Positions 16,964-26,539 are shown, counted from the stretch's first letter. The stretch: DNA of 64,000 nt from DASZQY01 sp036511595 (GCA_036511595.1 DATCBY010000027.1:1-64000); one strand, 5' to 3'. Numbers and translations: made by a program. The notes: generated from the letters alone by a model not told the origin.

Positions 16964-17922
16964 GAAGCAACGCGAGCGGGGCCCGCTGTCAGGCGCTCAG
17001 CGAGTGCGTCCTCACCGAACGGCGCATCGGCGATGCCGCCGGCTTCGAGGGTAAGGACGGCAGCGGCGCGGCCGAAGCGCACCGCATCGTTGAGGTCATG
17101 GCCGGCGGTGAGGCCATAGATCGCGCCCGCGGCAAACGAATCGCCGGCGCCGTTGACGCTCTTCACCATCGCGCGCAGCGATGCGTGCGAGCGCACGGCG
17201 CCCTTGCTCGCCACCGCCAGCGGATCGTTGCCGTTGGTGACGACGATGCTGGTCGGTCGCGTGCCGGCGAGCTCACGCGCGAGGGCGTCGACGGCAAGTC
17301 CCGAATCTTCGGGATCGCGGCCAAGGAGCGCCGCCGCCTCGCGGCGATTGGTGAAGAGATAGGTGAGAGCGTCGAGGATTGGACCGAGCCGGACGGCCTT
17401 GGCCGGCGAGACGGTGAGAGCGGCAATCGGCACGCGCGCGTCCTTGGCTTCAGCGCTGAGGAAGGCCAGCGTTGCCTTCGGAAGGTTGGCATCGACGACC
17501 CAGAAGTCGCGTCCGCCCGCTTTCGTCGAGCCGGCGACGGCGGCGGGCGTGACTTCGTCGCAAATGCCCATGTCGGCAATGCCGATAATGAGATTGCCCT
17601 GGTCGTCGAGGGTGGCGTGATAGGCGGCGGTTGCCGAGGCTTCCGAGACGACGACCGGGCTGGTGTCGACGCCGGCAGCGGCGGCGGCGGCGAGAATCGC
17701 CTGTCCGTCCGGGTCGGCACCCACTGCGGTCACGAGTCGGGTGCGCATGCCGAGGCGGGCGAGCACGGCGGCGACGTTGAATCCGACGCCGCCGGGTACG
17801 CGGCGAACGCTGCCGGGGTTGGAGGCGCCCATGACCGGCGCGGCATGGCTGCGGACGATGCGGTCAAGCGTAGCGCCGCCGAAGACCGTGACGGTGTCGA
17901 TGGCGCGGACGGTGTGCTCCAT
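16960..17922 (-). CDS. psuK: PfkB-family kinase, pseudouridine kinase
   Basis: Ribokinase-fold sugar kinase. The N-terminal FGGATLDRIV and RRVPGGVGFNVAAVLARLG substrate-binding glycines and the C-terminal catalytic SVNGAGDSFAAGAIYG anion-hole motif (catalytic Asp) are present. Assignment to pseudouridine rather than another nucleoside rests on the four-base overlap with psuG. ATG 17922 has AGGGAAG immediately upstream. An in-frame GTG at 17946 would add eight residues. Confidence 0.93.
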   Translation of the reverse strand: MEHTVRAIDTVTVFGGATLDRIVRSHAAPVMGASNPGSVRRVPGGVGFNVAAVLARLGMRTRLVTAVGADPDGQAILAAAAAAGVDTSPVVVSEASATAAYHATLDDQGNLIIGIADMGICDEVTPAAVAGSTKAGGRDFWVVDANLPKATLAFLSAEAKDARVPIAALTVSPAKAVRLGPILDALTYLFTNRREAAALLGRDPEDSGLAVDALARELAGTRPTSIVVTNGNDPLAVASKGAVRSHASLRAMVKSVNGAGDSFAAGAIYGLTAGHDLNDAVRFGRAAAVLTLEAGGIADAPFGEDALAERLTAGPARVAS

Positions 17923-18218
17923 GGCTTCCCTGTTCACAGGAATCACGCGACGCGCCCATCATTGGCCCGCGGCCGGCTCGGCGCAATGAAATCCGGGCGG
18001 AGGCTGGCACGCAGCCCCTAATGAAAGATCAGCGAGGGCGTCACAATTGCTAGGAGTGACCGCTTTTCAGCGCGAGCACGGGAACCTCAGTTTGAATTCC
18101 GGTGACCAAGATTGGCATTCGCCCATCCAGCCGGTCGGTTCCGTCACGGAACCCCTGTTTCCACGCCGGACACGTCGCGACGGTGCCGCCCACGCGGGCG
18201 GCACCGAAGGCAATCGAC

Positions 18219-18440
18219 TCACCTATAACAAACCATCTCTCCATTGGGCATGCGAACGGCTGTGTGGCCGGTGTGTTTAAGGCACCAGGCTTCATTTTGG
18301 CCGCCCCAGTAGCACCGGTTGCCCGCGCCGCGATGCATGTTCGCTCCGCAGCCGCCCAAGGCGAGCGCAGGCGTTACGGCGGATGCCACGGCGGCCGAAA
18401 GAACTACGACTCCGAGTAGCGTCGCTGAAAGCTTCTTCAT
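18219..18440 (-). CDS. small exported Cys-rich protein
   Basis: 73 residues with a signal peptide (MKKLSATLLGVVVLSAAVASA). The mature part is GGCGANMHRGAGNRCYWGG, then AWCLKHTGH and a C-terminal MVCYR, with four cysteines. The CGANMHRG block resembles the GCG-x-x-x-HRG signature of small secreted proteins common in Hyphomicrobiales, whose function is unknown. The Shine-Dalgarno GGAGG is 6 bases before the ATG. The frame extends 40 codons further upstream, but that part has no signal-peptide character. Confidence 0.75.
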   Translation of the reverse strand: MKKLSATLLGVVVLSAAVASAVTPALALGGCGANMHRGAGNRCYWGGQNEAWCLKHTGHTAVRMPNGEMVCYR

Positions 18441-18637
18441 GAAAACCTCCACATGCGTTGACACTCCCCGCCAAGCATTTTCATCCCCGTGTAACCGGCG
18501 TGTTTCCGTGTCAATTCGGCCGCTCGCGTCGAGCTGAATCAAGCGCGTTGTGGCTAGCATTAGGTAGCGTCATCAAACTCATCGGTGAAAAGGGTGTCTT
18601 GATCGAATTGGGCGCCCGCGGACGTGCTTGCCATTGA

Positions 18638-18652
18638 GAACAAAACGTGTAC
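18638..18652. promoter_or_regulatory. candidate LexA (SOS) box upstream of recA
   Basis: GAAC, seven bases, GTAC, differing at one base from the alphaproteobacterial LexA direct repeat GAAC-N7-GAAC (GTTC-N7-GTTC on the other strand). It lies 75 bases before the recA ATG, a normal distance for a LexA-controlled promoter. Confidence 0.6.
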
Positions 18653-18726
18653 ATTCGGGTTACACACGGGGCGATACATTTCCCATTGGCTTTCGATGCG
18701 GCCCCGGCGAATAAGGAGCGCTACAC

Positions 18727-19821
18727 ATGCCGACTGCTGCTGCGACGCCGCTGCGCGTGATCGAGGGTCACTCCATGGACAAGACGAAGGCGCTCGATGC
18801 GGCGCTCAGCCAGATCGAGCGATCGTTCGGCAAAGGCTCCATCATGCGCCTTGGCAAGAACGATACGCCGGTGGAGATCGGCACCGTGCCGACCGGTTCG
18901 CTCGGCCTCGATATTGCGCTCGGCATCGGCGGCCTGCCGCGCGGTCGGGTTGTCGAGATTTATGGCCCCGAATCATCCGGCAAGACGACTTTGGCGCTGC
19001 AGGTCATCGCCGAGGCCCAGAAGACCGGCGGCATCTGCGGCTTCATCGACGCGGAACATGCGCTCGACGCCACCTACGCCCGCAAGCTCGGCGTCAACCT
19101 CGACGATCTGCTGATTTCCCAGCCCGACACGGGCGAGCAGGCGCTGGAGATCGTCGACACGCTCGTGCGTTCCGGCGCCATCGACGTGCTGGTCATCGAT
19201 TCGGTGGCGGCGCTGACGCCGCGCGCCGAAATCGAGGGTGAGATGGGCGACCAGCTTCCCGGCCTGCAGGCCAGGCTCATGAGCCAGGCAATGCGCAAGC
19301 TCACCGGTTCGATCTCGCGCTCCAATACCACCGTCATCTTCATCAACCAGATCCGCATGAAGATCGGTGTCATGTTCGGCAGTCCGGAGACGACCACCGG
19401 CGGCAATGCGTTGAAATTCTATGCCTCTGTCCGCCTCGACATCCGCCGCATCGGCTCGATCAAGGAGCGCGAGGAGGTGGTCGGCAACCAGACCCGCGTG
19501 AAGGTGGTGAAGAACAAGCTGGCGCCGCCGTTCAAGCAGGTCGAGTTCGACATCATGTACGGCGAGGGCATTTCCAAGACCGGCGAGCTCGTCGATCTGG
19601 GCGTTAAGGCGGGTATCATCGAGAAGTCCGGCGCCTGGTTCTCCTATGACAGCCAGCGTCTCGGCCAGGGGCGCGAGAACGCCAAGGTGTTCCTCAAGGA
19701 AAACCCGGAAGTCGCCAACACGATCGAAAAGGCGATTCGCGAGAACGCCGGCATGATCGCCGCCAAGTTCCTGGAGCAGGGCGGTCCCGGCGACGACGGT
19801 GACGACGCGGCCGAGGCGTAG
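18727..19821 (+). CDS. recA: recombinase RecA
   Basis: DNA strand-exchange ATPase and LexA co-protease. Walker A GPESSGKTT, Walker B VLVIDSVAAL, loop L1/L2 region with FINQIRMKIGVMFG, and the acidic C-terminal tail GDDGDDAAEA are present. The 364-residue length is standard for alphaproteobacteria. The ATG at 18727 adds 17 residues before MDKTKALDAAL, as in many relatives; the ATG at 18775 (MDKTK) is the alternative. Likely SOS-regulated. Confidence 0.98.
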   Translation: MPTAAATPLRVIEGHSMDKTKALDAALSQIERSFGKGSIMRLGKNDTPVEIGTVPTGSLGLDIALGIGGLPRGRVVEIYGPESSGKTTLALQVIAEAQKTGGICGFIDAEHALDATYARKLGVNLDDLLISQPDTGEQALEIVDTLVRSGAIDVLVIDSVAALTPRAEIEGEMGDQLPGLQARLMSQAMRKLTGSISRSNTTVIFINQIRMKIGVMFGSPETTTGGNALKFYASVRLDIRRIGSIKEREEVVGNQTRVKVVKNKLAPPFKQVEFDIMYGEGISKTGELVDLGVKAGIIEKSGAWFSYDSQRLGQGRENAKVFLKENPEVANTIEKAIRENAGMIAAKFLEQGGPGDDGDDAAEA

Positions 19822-19831
19822 GCAGGCGGTT

Positions 19832-20251
19832 GTGGAGCAGCGCGTCAGTCTGATCACGCTGGGCGTCGCGGACCTCGACCGTTCGCGACGCTTCTACGAG
19901 CGGCTTGGCTGGAAGCGCGGCAACAAGGACGAGGGCGTCGTTTTCTTCCAGGTTCCGGGCGGGGTTTTTGCGCTGTGGTCGCGGAGCGATCTGGCGGCCG
20001 ACGCGCGGCTTCCCGATGCCGGCGGTTTTGGCGGCGTGGCGCTTGCCTATAACACGCGTTCGCATGAGGAGGTCGATGCGGTGCTCGCCGAGGCTGCGGG
20101 CGCCGGCGCCCGAATCCTGAAACCGGCGGAAGAGACGTTCTGGGGCGGTTACTCGGGATATTTCGCCGACCCTGACGGTCACCCCTGGGAAGTGGCCTGG
20201 AACCCCGGCTGGTCGTTTGACGAGCGTGGCGGCGTCCTGTTGTCCCCCTAA
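19832..20251 (+). CDS. VOC (glyoxalase/bleomycin resistance) family protein
   Basis: About 139 residues with the paired beta-alpha-beta-beta-beta units of the VOC fold: SLITLGVADLDRSRRFYERLGW at the N terminus and GYSGYFADPDGHPWEVAWNPGW at the C terminus, including the metal-site Glu in WEVAW. The N-terminal half lacks the usual metal-binding His, so it may be a lyase-like or binding member rather than a true glyoxalase. The GTG at 19832 with AGGCAGG upstream starts the domain directly. The longer frame overlaps the end of recA. Confidence 0.8.
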   Translation: MEQRVSLITLGVADLDRSRRFYERLGWKRGNKDEGVVFFQVPGGVFALWSRSDLAADARLPDAGGFGGVALAYNTRSHEEVDAVLAEAAGAGARILKPAEETFWGGYSGYFADPDGHPWEVAWNPGWSFDERGGVLLSP

Positions 20252-20303
20252 GTCTCGCGCAATCATTGGACAGGGCTTGTTTTCCAGCGCTAAAAACGCC
20301 GGG

Positions 20304-20327
20304 CGGTCGCAGTCCTGCGGCCGTTTT
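20304..20327 (+). terminator. intrinsic terminator after the VOC gene
   Basis: CGGTCGCA (20304-20311), loop GTCC, TGCGGCCG (20316-20323), then TTTT. The 8-bp stem includes one G-T pair. It lies 53 bases after the VOC stop and just before alaS, so it separates the recA-VOC unit from alaS. Confidence 0.6.
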
Positions 20328-20347
20328 GCTGTCGAACGCCGGTGGAC

Positions 20348-23017
20348 ATGAATAGCGTCAACGATATCCGTGCCCAATTTCTTTCGTTCTTCGAGAAGAA
20401 CGGCCACACCCCGGTGGCGTCGGGGTCGCTGGTACCGCGCAATGACCCGACGCTGATGTTCACCAACGCCGGCATGGTGCCGTTCAAGGACTATTTCACC
20501 GGCCGGGCGAAGCCGCCCTATCCGCGTGCGACGACCGCACAAAAGTGCGTGCGGGCGGGCGGCAAGCACAACGATCTCGACAACGTCGGCTATACGGCGC
20601 GCCACCACACCTTCTTCGAGATGCTCGGCAATTTTTCGTTCGGCGACTACTTCAAGGAACGGGCGATCGAGCTGGCCTGGAACCTGGTGACGAAGGAGTT
20701 CGGGCTCGCCAGGGATCGGTTGACCATCACGGTCTATCACACCGACGATCACGCCTTCGACCTGTGGAAGAAGATCGCCGGACTGCCGGAAGAGCGCATC
20801 GTCCGCATCGCCACCAACGACAATTTCTGGGCGATGGGCGACACGGGTCCCTGCGGGCCGTGCTCGGAGATTTTCTACGATCACGGCGACCACATTCCCG
20901 GTGGACCGCCGGGCAGCGCCGATGCCGACGGCGACCGCTTCATCGAGATCTGGAATCTGGTGTTCATGCAGTTCGAGCAGGTGGCCGGTGGCCAGCGCAT
21001 CGACCTGCCGCGCCCGTCGATCGACACCGGCATGGGGCTGGAGCGCGTTGCCGCGGTGATGCAGGGGGTGCACGACAACTACGACATCGATCTTTTCAAG
21101 ACGCTGATCGCTGCCTCGGTCGCGCTGATCGGCGTGGCGGCGGAAGGTCCAAATCGCGCCAGTCACCGCATCATCGCCGACCATCTGCGCGCGTCGAGCT
21201 TCCTGATCGCGGACGGCGTGCTGCCTTCGAACGAGGGGCGTGGGTACGTGCTCCGGCGCATCATGCGCCGGGCGATGCGCCACGTGCACCTCCTCGGCGC
21301 GAAAGAGCCGCTGATGTACCGGCTCGTGCCGACGCTGGTCGCCGAGATGGGTCGCGCCTATCCGGAACTCGCGCGTGCCGAGTCGCTGATCGAGGCCACG
21401 CTCCGTCTCGAGGAGACGCGATTTGGTCGAACGCTCGAACGCGGCCTGACGCTGCTCGACGAGGCCACGGCCAGCTTATCGTCGGGAGCGACGCTCGCCG
21501 GCGATGTCGCTTTCCGTCTCTACGACACCTATGGTTTCCCGCTCGATCTCACCCAGGATGCGCTGAAGGCGCGCGGCATGGCGGTCGATACCGCCGGCTT
21601 CGCCAAGGCGATGGAGAAACAGAAGGAAGAGGCGCGGGCGAGCTGGGCGGGCTCCGGCGACACGCAGACCGAGCCGGTGTGGTTCAAGTTGCGCGAGACG
21701 CTCGGCGCCACCGAGTTCCTCGGCTACGAGACGGAGAACGCGGAGGCGGAAATCCTGGCGCTTGTTCGCGACGGCGACGGCATCCAGACCGCGAAAGCCG
21801 GCGAGAGCGTCGGCATCGTCGTCAACCAGACGCCGTTCTACGCCGAGTCGGGCGGCCAATCTCCGGATGAGGGGTTGATCGCCAGCGAGAACGGCGGCGC
21901 CATCATTGACGACGTGCAGAAGCGCGCCGATGGGCTGTTCGTTCATTATGCGAAGATGGAAAACGGCACGCTGTCGGTCGGCGATGCGGTGCGCATGTCG
22001 GTCGACCACGACCGGCGCGCGGCGATCCGCGCCAATCATTCGGCCACCCATCTGCTGCACGCGGCGCTGCGCAATGTGCTCGGCACGCATGTGGCGCAAA
22101 AAGGTTCGCTGGTGGCGCCCGATCGCCTGCGCTTCGATTTCTCGCATCCGAAGCCGCTGGACGCCCACGAGATCGAGGCAGCGGAGGATCTCGCCAACGC
22201 GGTGCTGCTGCAGGATGCGCCGGTGACGACGCGGCTGATGGATCGGGAGGAAGCTATGCACTCCGGCGCCATGGCCCTGTTCGGCGAGAAGTACGGCGAG
22301 GAGGTGCGGGTCGTGGGCATGGGTTCACTGCCCGGCGCGTTTCCTGAACGACCCTATTCGGTGGAGCTTTGCGGCGGCACGCATGTCGCGCGCACGGGCG
22401 AAATCGGCCTGATCACGCTGGTCGGCGAGGCCGGCGTGGCGGCAGGCGTCCGCCGCGTCGAGGCGCTCACGGGCACTGCTGCACGCAAGCATCTTGCCGG
22501 GCAGGAGAAGCGGCTGCGCGCGGCGGCGCTGGCGCTCAAGGTACGGCCGGATGAGGTGGCCGAGCGGGCGGCGATCCTGATGGAAGAACGGCGCAAGCTG
22601 GAGCGCGACCTCGCCGATGCGCGCAAGAAGCTCGCCATGGGGGGCGGTGGTGGGGACAGCGTTGCAACGGGGGGCGTGCGCGCCGTCGGTTCGACGAAGT
22701 TTCTCGGCCGCGCCGTCAGCGGAATTGCCCCGAAGGACCTGAAGGGCATCGTTGACGACGGCAAGAAGACGGTCGGCTCAGGCATCGTGGCGATCGTCGG
22801 CGTCTCCGATGACGGCAAGGCGGGCCTGGTCGTCGGCGTCACGAACGATCTGGTCGACCGCTTCGACGCGGTCGCCCTCGTCAAAGCGGGGGCGGAGGCG
22901 TTGGGTGGCAAGGGTGGGGGCGGGCGGCCCGACATGGCACAGGCTGGCGGTCCCGATGGGGACAAGGCGGAGGCGGCGCTCGCGGCGATCGAGGCGGCGA
23001 TAGCCGCAGGCGGTTGA
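20348..23017 (+). CDS. alaS: alanine--tRNA ligase
   Basis: Class II synthetase charging tRNA-Ala. The aminoacylation core begins MNSVNDIRAQFLSFFEKNGH, with TARHHTFFEMLGNFSFGDYFK and the GMGLERVAAV motif. The editing domain carries HSATHLLHAALR and CGGTHVARTGEIG with the zinc-binding Cys and His. A C-terminal oligomerisation domain (C-Ala) rich in Gly follows. About 889 residues is normal. The start may be GTG 20342 or ATG 20348; homology cannot separate them, and neither has a strong Shine-Dalgarno. Confidence 0.98.
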   Translation: MNSVNDIRAQFLSFFEKNGHTPVASGSLVPRNDPTLMFTNAGMVPFKDYFTGRAKPPYPRATTAQKCVRAGGKHNDLDNVGYTARHHTFFEMLGNFSFGDYFKERAIELAWNLVTKEFGLARDRLTITVYHTDDHAFDLWKKIAGLPEERIVRIATNDNFWAMGDTGPCGPCSEIFYDHGDHIPGGPPGSADADGDRFIEIWNLVFMQFEQVAGGQRIDLPRPSIDTGMGLERVAAVMQGVHDNYDIDLFKTLIAASVALIGVAAEGPNRASHRIIADHLRASSFLIADGVLPSNEGRGYVLRRIMRRAMRHVHLLGAKEPLMYRLVPTLVAEMGRAYPELARAESLIEATLRLEETRFGRTLERGLTLLDEATASLSSGATLAGDVAFRLYDTYGFPLDLTQDALKARGMAVDTAGFAKAMEKQKEEARASWAGSGDTQTEPVWFKLRETLGATEFLGYETENAEAEILALVRDGDGIQTAKAGESVGIVVNQTPFYAESGGQSPDEGLIASENGGAIIDDVQKRADGLFVHYAKMENGTLSVGDAVRMSVDHDRRAAIRANHSATHLLHAALRNVLGTHVAQKGSLVAPDRLRFDFSHPKPLDAHEIEAAEDLANAVLLQDAPVTTRLMDREEAMHSGAMALFGEKYGEEVRVVGMGSLPGAFPERPYSVELCGGTHVARTGEIGLITLVGEAGVAAGVRRVEALTGTAARKHLAGQEKRLRAAALALKVRPDEVAERAAILMEERRKLERDLADARKKLAMGGGGGDSVATGGVRAVGSTKFLGRAVSGIAPKDLKGIVDDGKKTVGSGIVAIVGVSDDGKAGLVVGVTNDLVDRFDAVALVKAGAEALGGKGGGGRPDMAQAGGPDGDKAEAALAAIEAAIAAGG

Positions 23018-23020
23018 GCG

Positions 23021-24175
23021 ATGGATATCGCCGCCCGCCCCGACAGCGTTCGGCGACGGCTCTTTGACCTGTTTGAGCACGTCGACCGCCACGCGAAGCT
23101 GCCTGACTTTATTGCCGCGGCGCTGGTAACCCTCATTCTCATAAATGTGGTGGCGGCCGTGTTCGAGACCGTCGCGTCTCTGGCGGCGGACTACCGCTGG
23201 ATCTTCCACACTATCGAAACAGCCTCGCTGGCGATCTTCACTATCGAATATATCGTGCGGCTATGGGTTTCGGTGGAGCATCCACGCGCCCGTGGAAAAC
23301 CCGCATCGCAGGCACGGCTCGGCTATGCGGTGACTCCCGCGGCGCTTGTTGACCTTGTCGCGATCCTGCCGTTCTTCATCGAGGAGTTCACCGACGCGCA
23401 CCTGCGCGTGATCGTTCTGATCCGGCTGCTGCGCCTGTTCAAGCTGGCGCGCTATTCGACCGGCTTCCAATCGCTGTTCGAGGCGATCCGCCGCGAGCGT
23501 CAGGCCCTGATCGCCAGCTTCCTGATCCTGATATCGGTCGTGCTGGTGTCGGCGTCGCTGGCCTACATGGCCGAGCGCGAGGCGCAGCCGGAAGCGTTCG
23601 GCTCCATCCCGCAGGCGATCTGGTGGGCGATGGAAACGCTGACCACCGTCGGCTACGGCGACGTGATCCCGAAGACCGTGCTCGGCCGCATCGTCGGCGG
23701 CCTGACCATGATCTCCGGCATATTGATGATCGCGCTGCCGGTCGCCATCATCGGCAGCTCCTTTGCCGAAGTCGTGCGCCAGCGCAGCTTCGTCATCACG
23801 TTCGGCATGGTGGCGCGCATTCCGCTGTTCGCGGATATCGGGTCAAAGGCGCTCGGCGATATCCTGCCGCACCTGCGCGCCATGACGATCGAGGCCGGCA
23901 CCGTGATTGTCGAGCCCGAAACCGGCGATGCCTCGCTCTACATCATTGCCGACGGGATCGTCGAAGTGGATTTCTCCCACGACCGCCGGCGCTATGTCGC
24001 CAACGAGGCCTTTGGCGCGGCCCCCGACCCGGATTCGCCGGTTGGCCACTATTCGGCCATGGCGCTGACCCGGGTGAAGCTGCTGGCGCTGGACCGCAAG
24101 GCGCTTCATCGCCTTGTTACGCTTTATCCCGAACTAGCTGACCGCATGAAGCCCGCGGTCGTGACCCCAGCCTGA
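23021..24175 (+). CDS. voltage-gated-type K+ channel with C-terminal cyclic-nucleotide-like domain
   Basis: 384 residues. Six transmembrane helices; S4 has regularly spaced basic residues (RVIVLIRLLRLFKLARYS); the pore carries the K+ selectivity filter TVGYGD. The C-terminal domain (about 265-370) has the CNBD strand pattern (GTVIVEPETGDASLYIIADGIVEV) but the phosphate cassette is degenerate: after NEAFGAA there is neither the Gly-Glu pair nor the phosphate-binding Arg. Channel identity is certain. Ligand gating by cAMP or cGMP is doubtful. It starts 4 bases after alaS, so it may be co-transcribed. Confidence 0.9.
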   Translation: MDIAARPDSVRRRLFDLFEHVDRHAKLPDFIAAALVTLILINVVAAVFETVASLAADYRWIFHTIETASLAIFTIEYIVRLWVSVEHPRARGKPASQARLGYAVTPAALVDLVAILPFFIEEFTDAHLRVIVLIRLLRLFKLARYSTGFQSLFEAIRRERQALIASFLILISVVLVSASLAYMAEREAQPEAFGSIPQAIWWAMETLTTVGYGDVIPKTVLGRIVGGLTMISGILMIALPVAIIGSSFAEVVRQRSFVITFGMVARIPLFADIGSKALGDILPHLRAMTIEAGTVIVEPETGDASLYIIADGIVEVDFSHDRRRYVANEAFGAAPDPDSPVGHYSAMALTRVKLLALDRKALHRLVTLYPELADRMKPAVVTPA

Positions 24176-24178
24176 CGG

Positions 24179-25201
24179 CTAGCCGGGTATGCGGCCGGCG
24201 TTCTGGCGCTCGACCATCCAGCCAGGATATTCCGGCGGCAGGGCACTGACCTTGTCGAGCCGTGCCATTTCGTCGGCCGTCAGGTGCAACTCGGTGGCGG
24301 CAAGGTTGTCGTTGAGCTGCTCGACCGTTTTTGCTCCGATGATGACCGACATGACCACCGGCTTGTGCAGCAGCCAAGCGAGGGCGACGCGAGCGACCGA
24401 CACGCCGTGAGCGGCGCCGATCTCGCGCATCTCGTCAATGCAGTCGAACGCGCGATCCTTGTTGACCGGCGGGAAATCGAAAGTCGCGCGGCGGGCGCCG
24501 TCCGGCCCCTTGCCGTCGCGGTCGTATTTGCCGCTGAGGAGGCCGCCAGCGAGGGGACTCCACACCATGAGGCCGACCTTCTGCTCGCTGATCAACGGGA
24601 CGATGTCGCGTTCGAGGTCGCGGCCCGCGATCGTGTAGTATGCCTGCAGGGTGTTGAAGCGGGCCCATCCGTGCCGGTCGGCGATGGCGAGCGCCTGCGC
24701 AATCCGCCATGCCGCCCAGTTCGAGACGCCGACATAGCGGACGTGACCCTGGCGGACGAGGTCTTCGAGGGCGCGCACGGTCTCCTCGACCGGCGTCAGC
24801 AGATCCTGGCCGTGGATCTGGTAGAGATCGATGTGGTCGGTGCCGAGCCGCTTGAGGCTGGCCTTGACGGCGTCCATGATATGGCCGCGCGAGGAGCCGC
24901 GGTCGTTGATGCCTTTGCCGGTGGAGCCGGTCGCCTTGGTGGCGAGGACGAAATCGCTGCGCGGGCGGTGGGAGTTGACCATGGCCTGGCCGGTAATCTC
25001 TTCGGACAGGCCCTCGGAATAGACGTCGGCCGTGTCGATGAAGTTGACGCCGGCGTCGAGCGCCTTCGCCAGAATGGCGTCAGCAGTCGACTGCTCGACT
25101 TCGCCGATGTTGGTCCAATACCCGCGGCCGCCAAAGGTCATGGTGCCGAGGCAGATTTCAGAAACGAGGAGGCCGGTGCCGCCAAGGGTATTGTAACGCA
25201 T
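24179..25201 (-). CDS. aldo/keto reductase
   Basis: NADPH-dependent TIM-barrel oxidoreductase of 340 residues. The catalytic tetrad is visible: Asp and Tyr in NFIDTADVYSEG, Lys in LATKATG, His in LYQIHGQD. The cofactor site appears in VIIGAKTVEQL. It resembles the AKR group with YajO/YghZ-like members. The physiological substrate is unknown. It is convergent with the channel gene, with stops 4 bases apart. Confidence 0.92.
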   Translation of the reverse strand: MRYNTLGGTGLLVSEICLGTMTFGGRGYWTNIGEVEQSTADAILAKALDAGVNFIDTADVYSEGLSEEITGQAMVNSHRPRSDFVLATKATGSTGKGINDRGSSRGHIMDAVKASLKRLGTDHIDLYQIHGQDLLTPVEETVRALEDLVRQGHVRYVGVSNWAAWRIAQALAIADRHGWARFNTLQAYYTIAGRDLERDIVPLISEQKVGLMVWSPLAGGLLSGKYDRDGKGPDGARRATFDFPPVNKDRAFDCIDEMREIGAAHGVSVARVALAWLLHKPVVMSVIIGAKTVEQLNDNLAATELHLTADEMARLDKVSALPPEYPGWMVERQNAGRIPG

Positions 25202-25327
25202 GGGAAAATCGCCCGCGATAGGAGGAATGAATTGGGAGGGCGCGGCGGAACCGCCGGACCTGAGCGTAAGATAGAACCCGACCGAGTCTCGGCAAGCCGC
25301 GCGGCAAAATGGCGCCGGCCGGTGACG

Positions 25328-26539
25328 CTACGCCATCGCCTTCTTGAGGTTCTCGTCGACCTTGTCGAGGAAGCCGCCGGTGGTCAGCCACTTTTGGTCC
25401 GGGCCGACCAGGAGGGCGAGGTCCTTGGTCATGAAACCGGCCTCCACCGTCTCGACGCAGACGCGCTCCAGGGTGGTGGCGAATTTTGCCAGCGCGGCGT
25501 TGCCATCGAGGACGGCGCGATGGGCAAGTCCCCGCGTCCAGGCAAAGATGGACGCGATCGAGTTGGTCGAGGTGTCGCGGCCCTTCTGATGCTCGCGGTA
25601 ATGCCGCGTGACCGTGCCGTGCGCCGCCTCTGCCTCGACGGTCTTGCCGTCCGGCGTAAGCAGCACGGAGGTCATAAGGCCGAGCGACCCGAAGCCCTGC
25701 GCCACGGTGTCGGACTGCACGTCGCCGTCGTAGTTCTTGCAGGCCCAGACGTAGCCGCCCGACCACTTCAGCGCGGCGGCGACCATGTCGTCGATCAGGC
25801 GGTGCTCATAGGTGATGCCCGCGGCCTTGAACTTCGCCGCGAACTCGGCGTCGAAGACCTCCTGGAAGAGATCCTTGAAGCGGCCGTCATAGGCCTTGAG
25901 GATCGTGTTCTTGGTCGACAGGTACAGTGGATACTTGCGGCTGAGCGCGTAGTTCATCGACGCGCGGCCGAAATCGCGTATCGAGTCGTCGAGGTTGTAC
26001 ATCCCCATGGCGACCCCGGACGAGGGCGCCTTGAAGACCTCGTGCTCGATGACCTTGCCGTCGTCGCCGACGAACCTGATCGTCAGTTTGCCCTTGCCGG
26101 GAAAGCGGAAGTCGGTTGCCTTGTACTGATCGCCGAAGGCGTGGCGCCCGATGATGATCGGTTTGGTCCAGCCGGGTACCAGACGCGGCACGTTGCGGCA
26201 GATGATCGGTTCGCGGAAGATGACGCCGCCGAGAATATTGCGGATGGTGCCGTTCGGCGACTTCCACATCTTCTTGAGATGGAACTCCTCGACGCGGGCT
26301 TCGTCCGGCGTGATCGTGGCGCACTTGACGCCGACGCCGTGCTGCTTGATCGCCTCGGCCGCGTCGATCGTCACCTGATCGTCGGTCTTGTCGCGGTTCT
26401 CCATGCCGAGATCGAAATAGAGCAGGTCGATGTCGAGGTAGGGGCTGATCAGCTTATCCTTGATGAGCTGCCAGATAATTCGCGTCATCTCGTCGCCGTC
26501 CATCTCGACAACGGGTTTGGCGACCTTGATCTTCTGCAT
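25328..26539 (-). CDS. icd: isocitrate dehydrogenase, NADP-dependent (eukaryotic-type homodimer)
   Basis: Oxidative decarboxylation of isocitrate to 2-oxoglutarate in the TCA cycle. The 403-residue length and motifs (VEMDGDEMTRIIW at the N terminus, SPNGTIRNILGG, ENRDKTDDQ, NYDGDVQSD with the metal-binding Asp residues, AAHGTVTRHYREHQ) place it with the eukaryotic-like subfamily II of alphaproteobacteria rather than the E. coli Icd type. The ATG at 26539 gives MQKIKVAKPVVEMDG; the frame upstream is non-homologous. Confidence 0.96.
   Translation of the reverse strand: MQKIKVAKPVVEMDGDEMTRIIWQLIKDKLISPYLDIDLLYFDLGMENRDKTDDQVTIDAAEAIKQHGVGVKCATITPDEARVEEFHLKKMWKSPNGTIRNILGGVIFREPIICRNVPRLVPGWTKPIIIGRHAFGDQYKATDFRFPGKGKLTIRFVGDDGKVIEHEVFKAPSSGVAMGMYNLDDSIRDFGRASMNYALSRKYPLYLSTKNTILKAYDGRFKDLFQEVFDAEFAAKFKAAGITYEHRLIDDMVAAALKWSGGYVWACKNYDGDVQSDTVAQGFGSLGLMTSVLLTPDGKTVEAEAAHGTVTRHYREHQKGRDTSTNSIASIFAWTRGLAHRAVLDGNAALAKFATTLERVCVETVEAGFMTKDLALLVGPDQKWLTTGGFLDKVDENLKKAMA

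Noticed and set aside
18050..18244. A possible 64-residue minus-strand gene beginning MERWFVIGES
   Set aside because: It overlaps the end of the small secreted protein gene, has no Shine-Dalgarno and no recognised family. It remains a weak possibility only.
18647..18665. GTGTA / TACAC inverted repeat before recA
   Set aside because: Only 5-base arms with a 9-base spacer, overlapping the LexA-type box; expected by chance.
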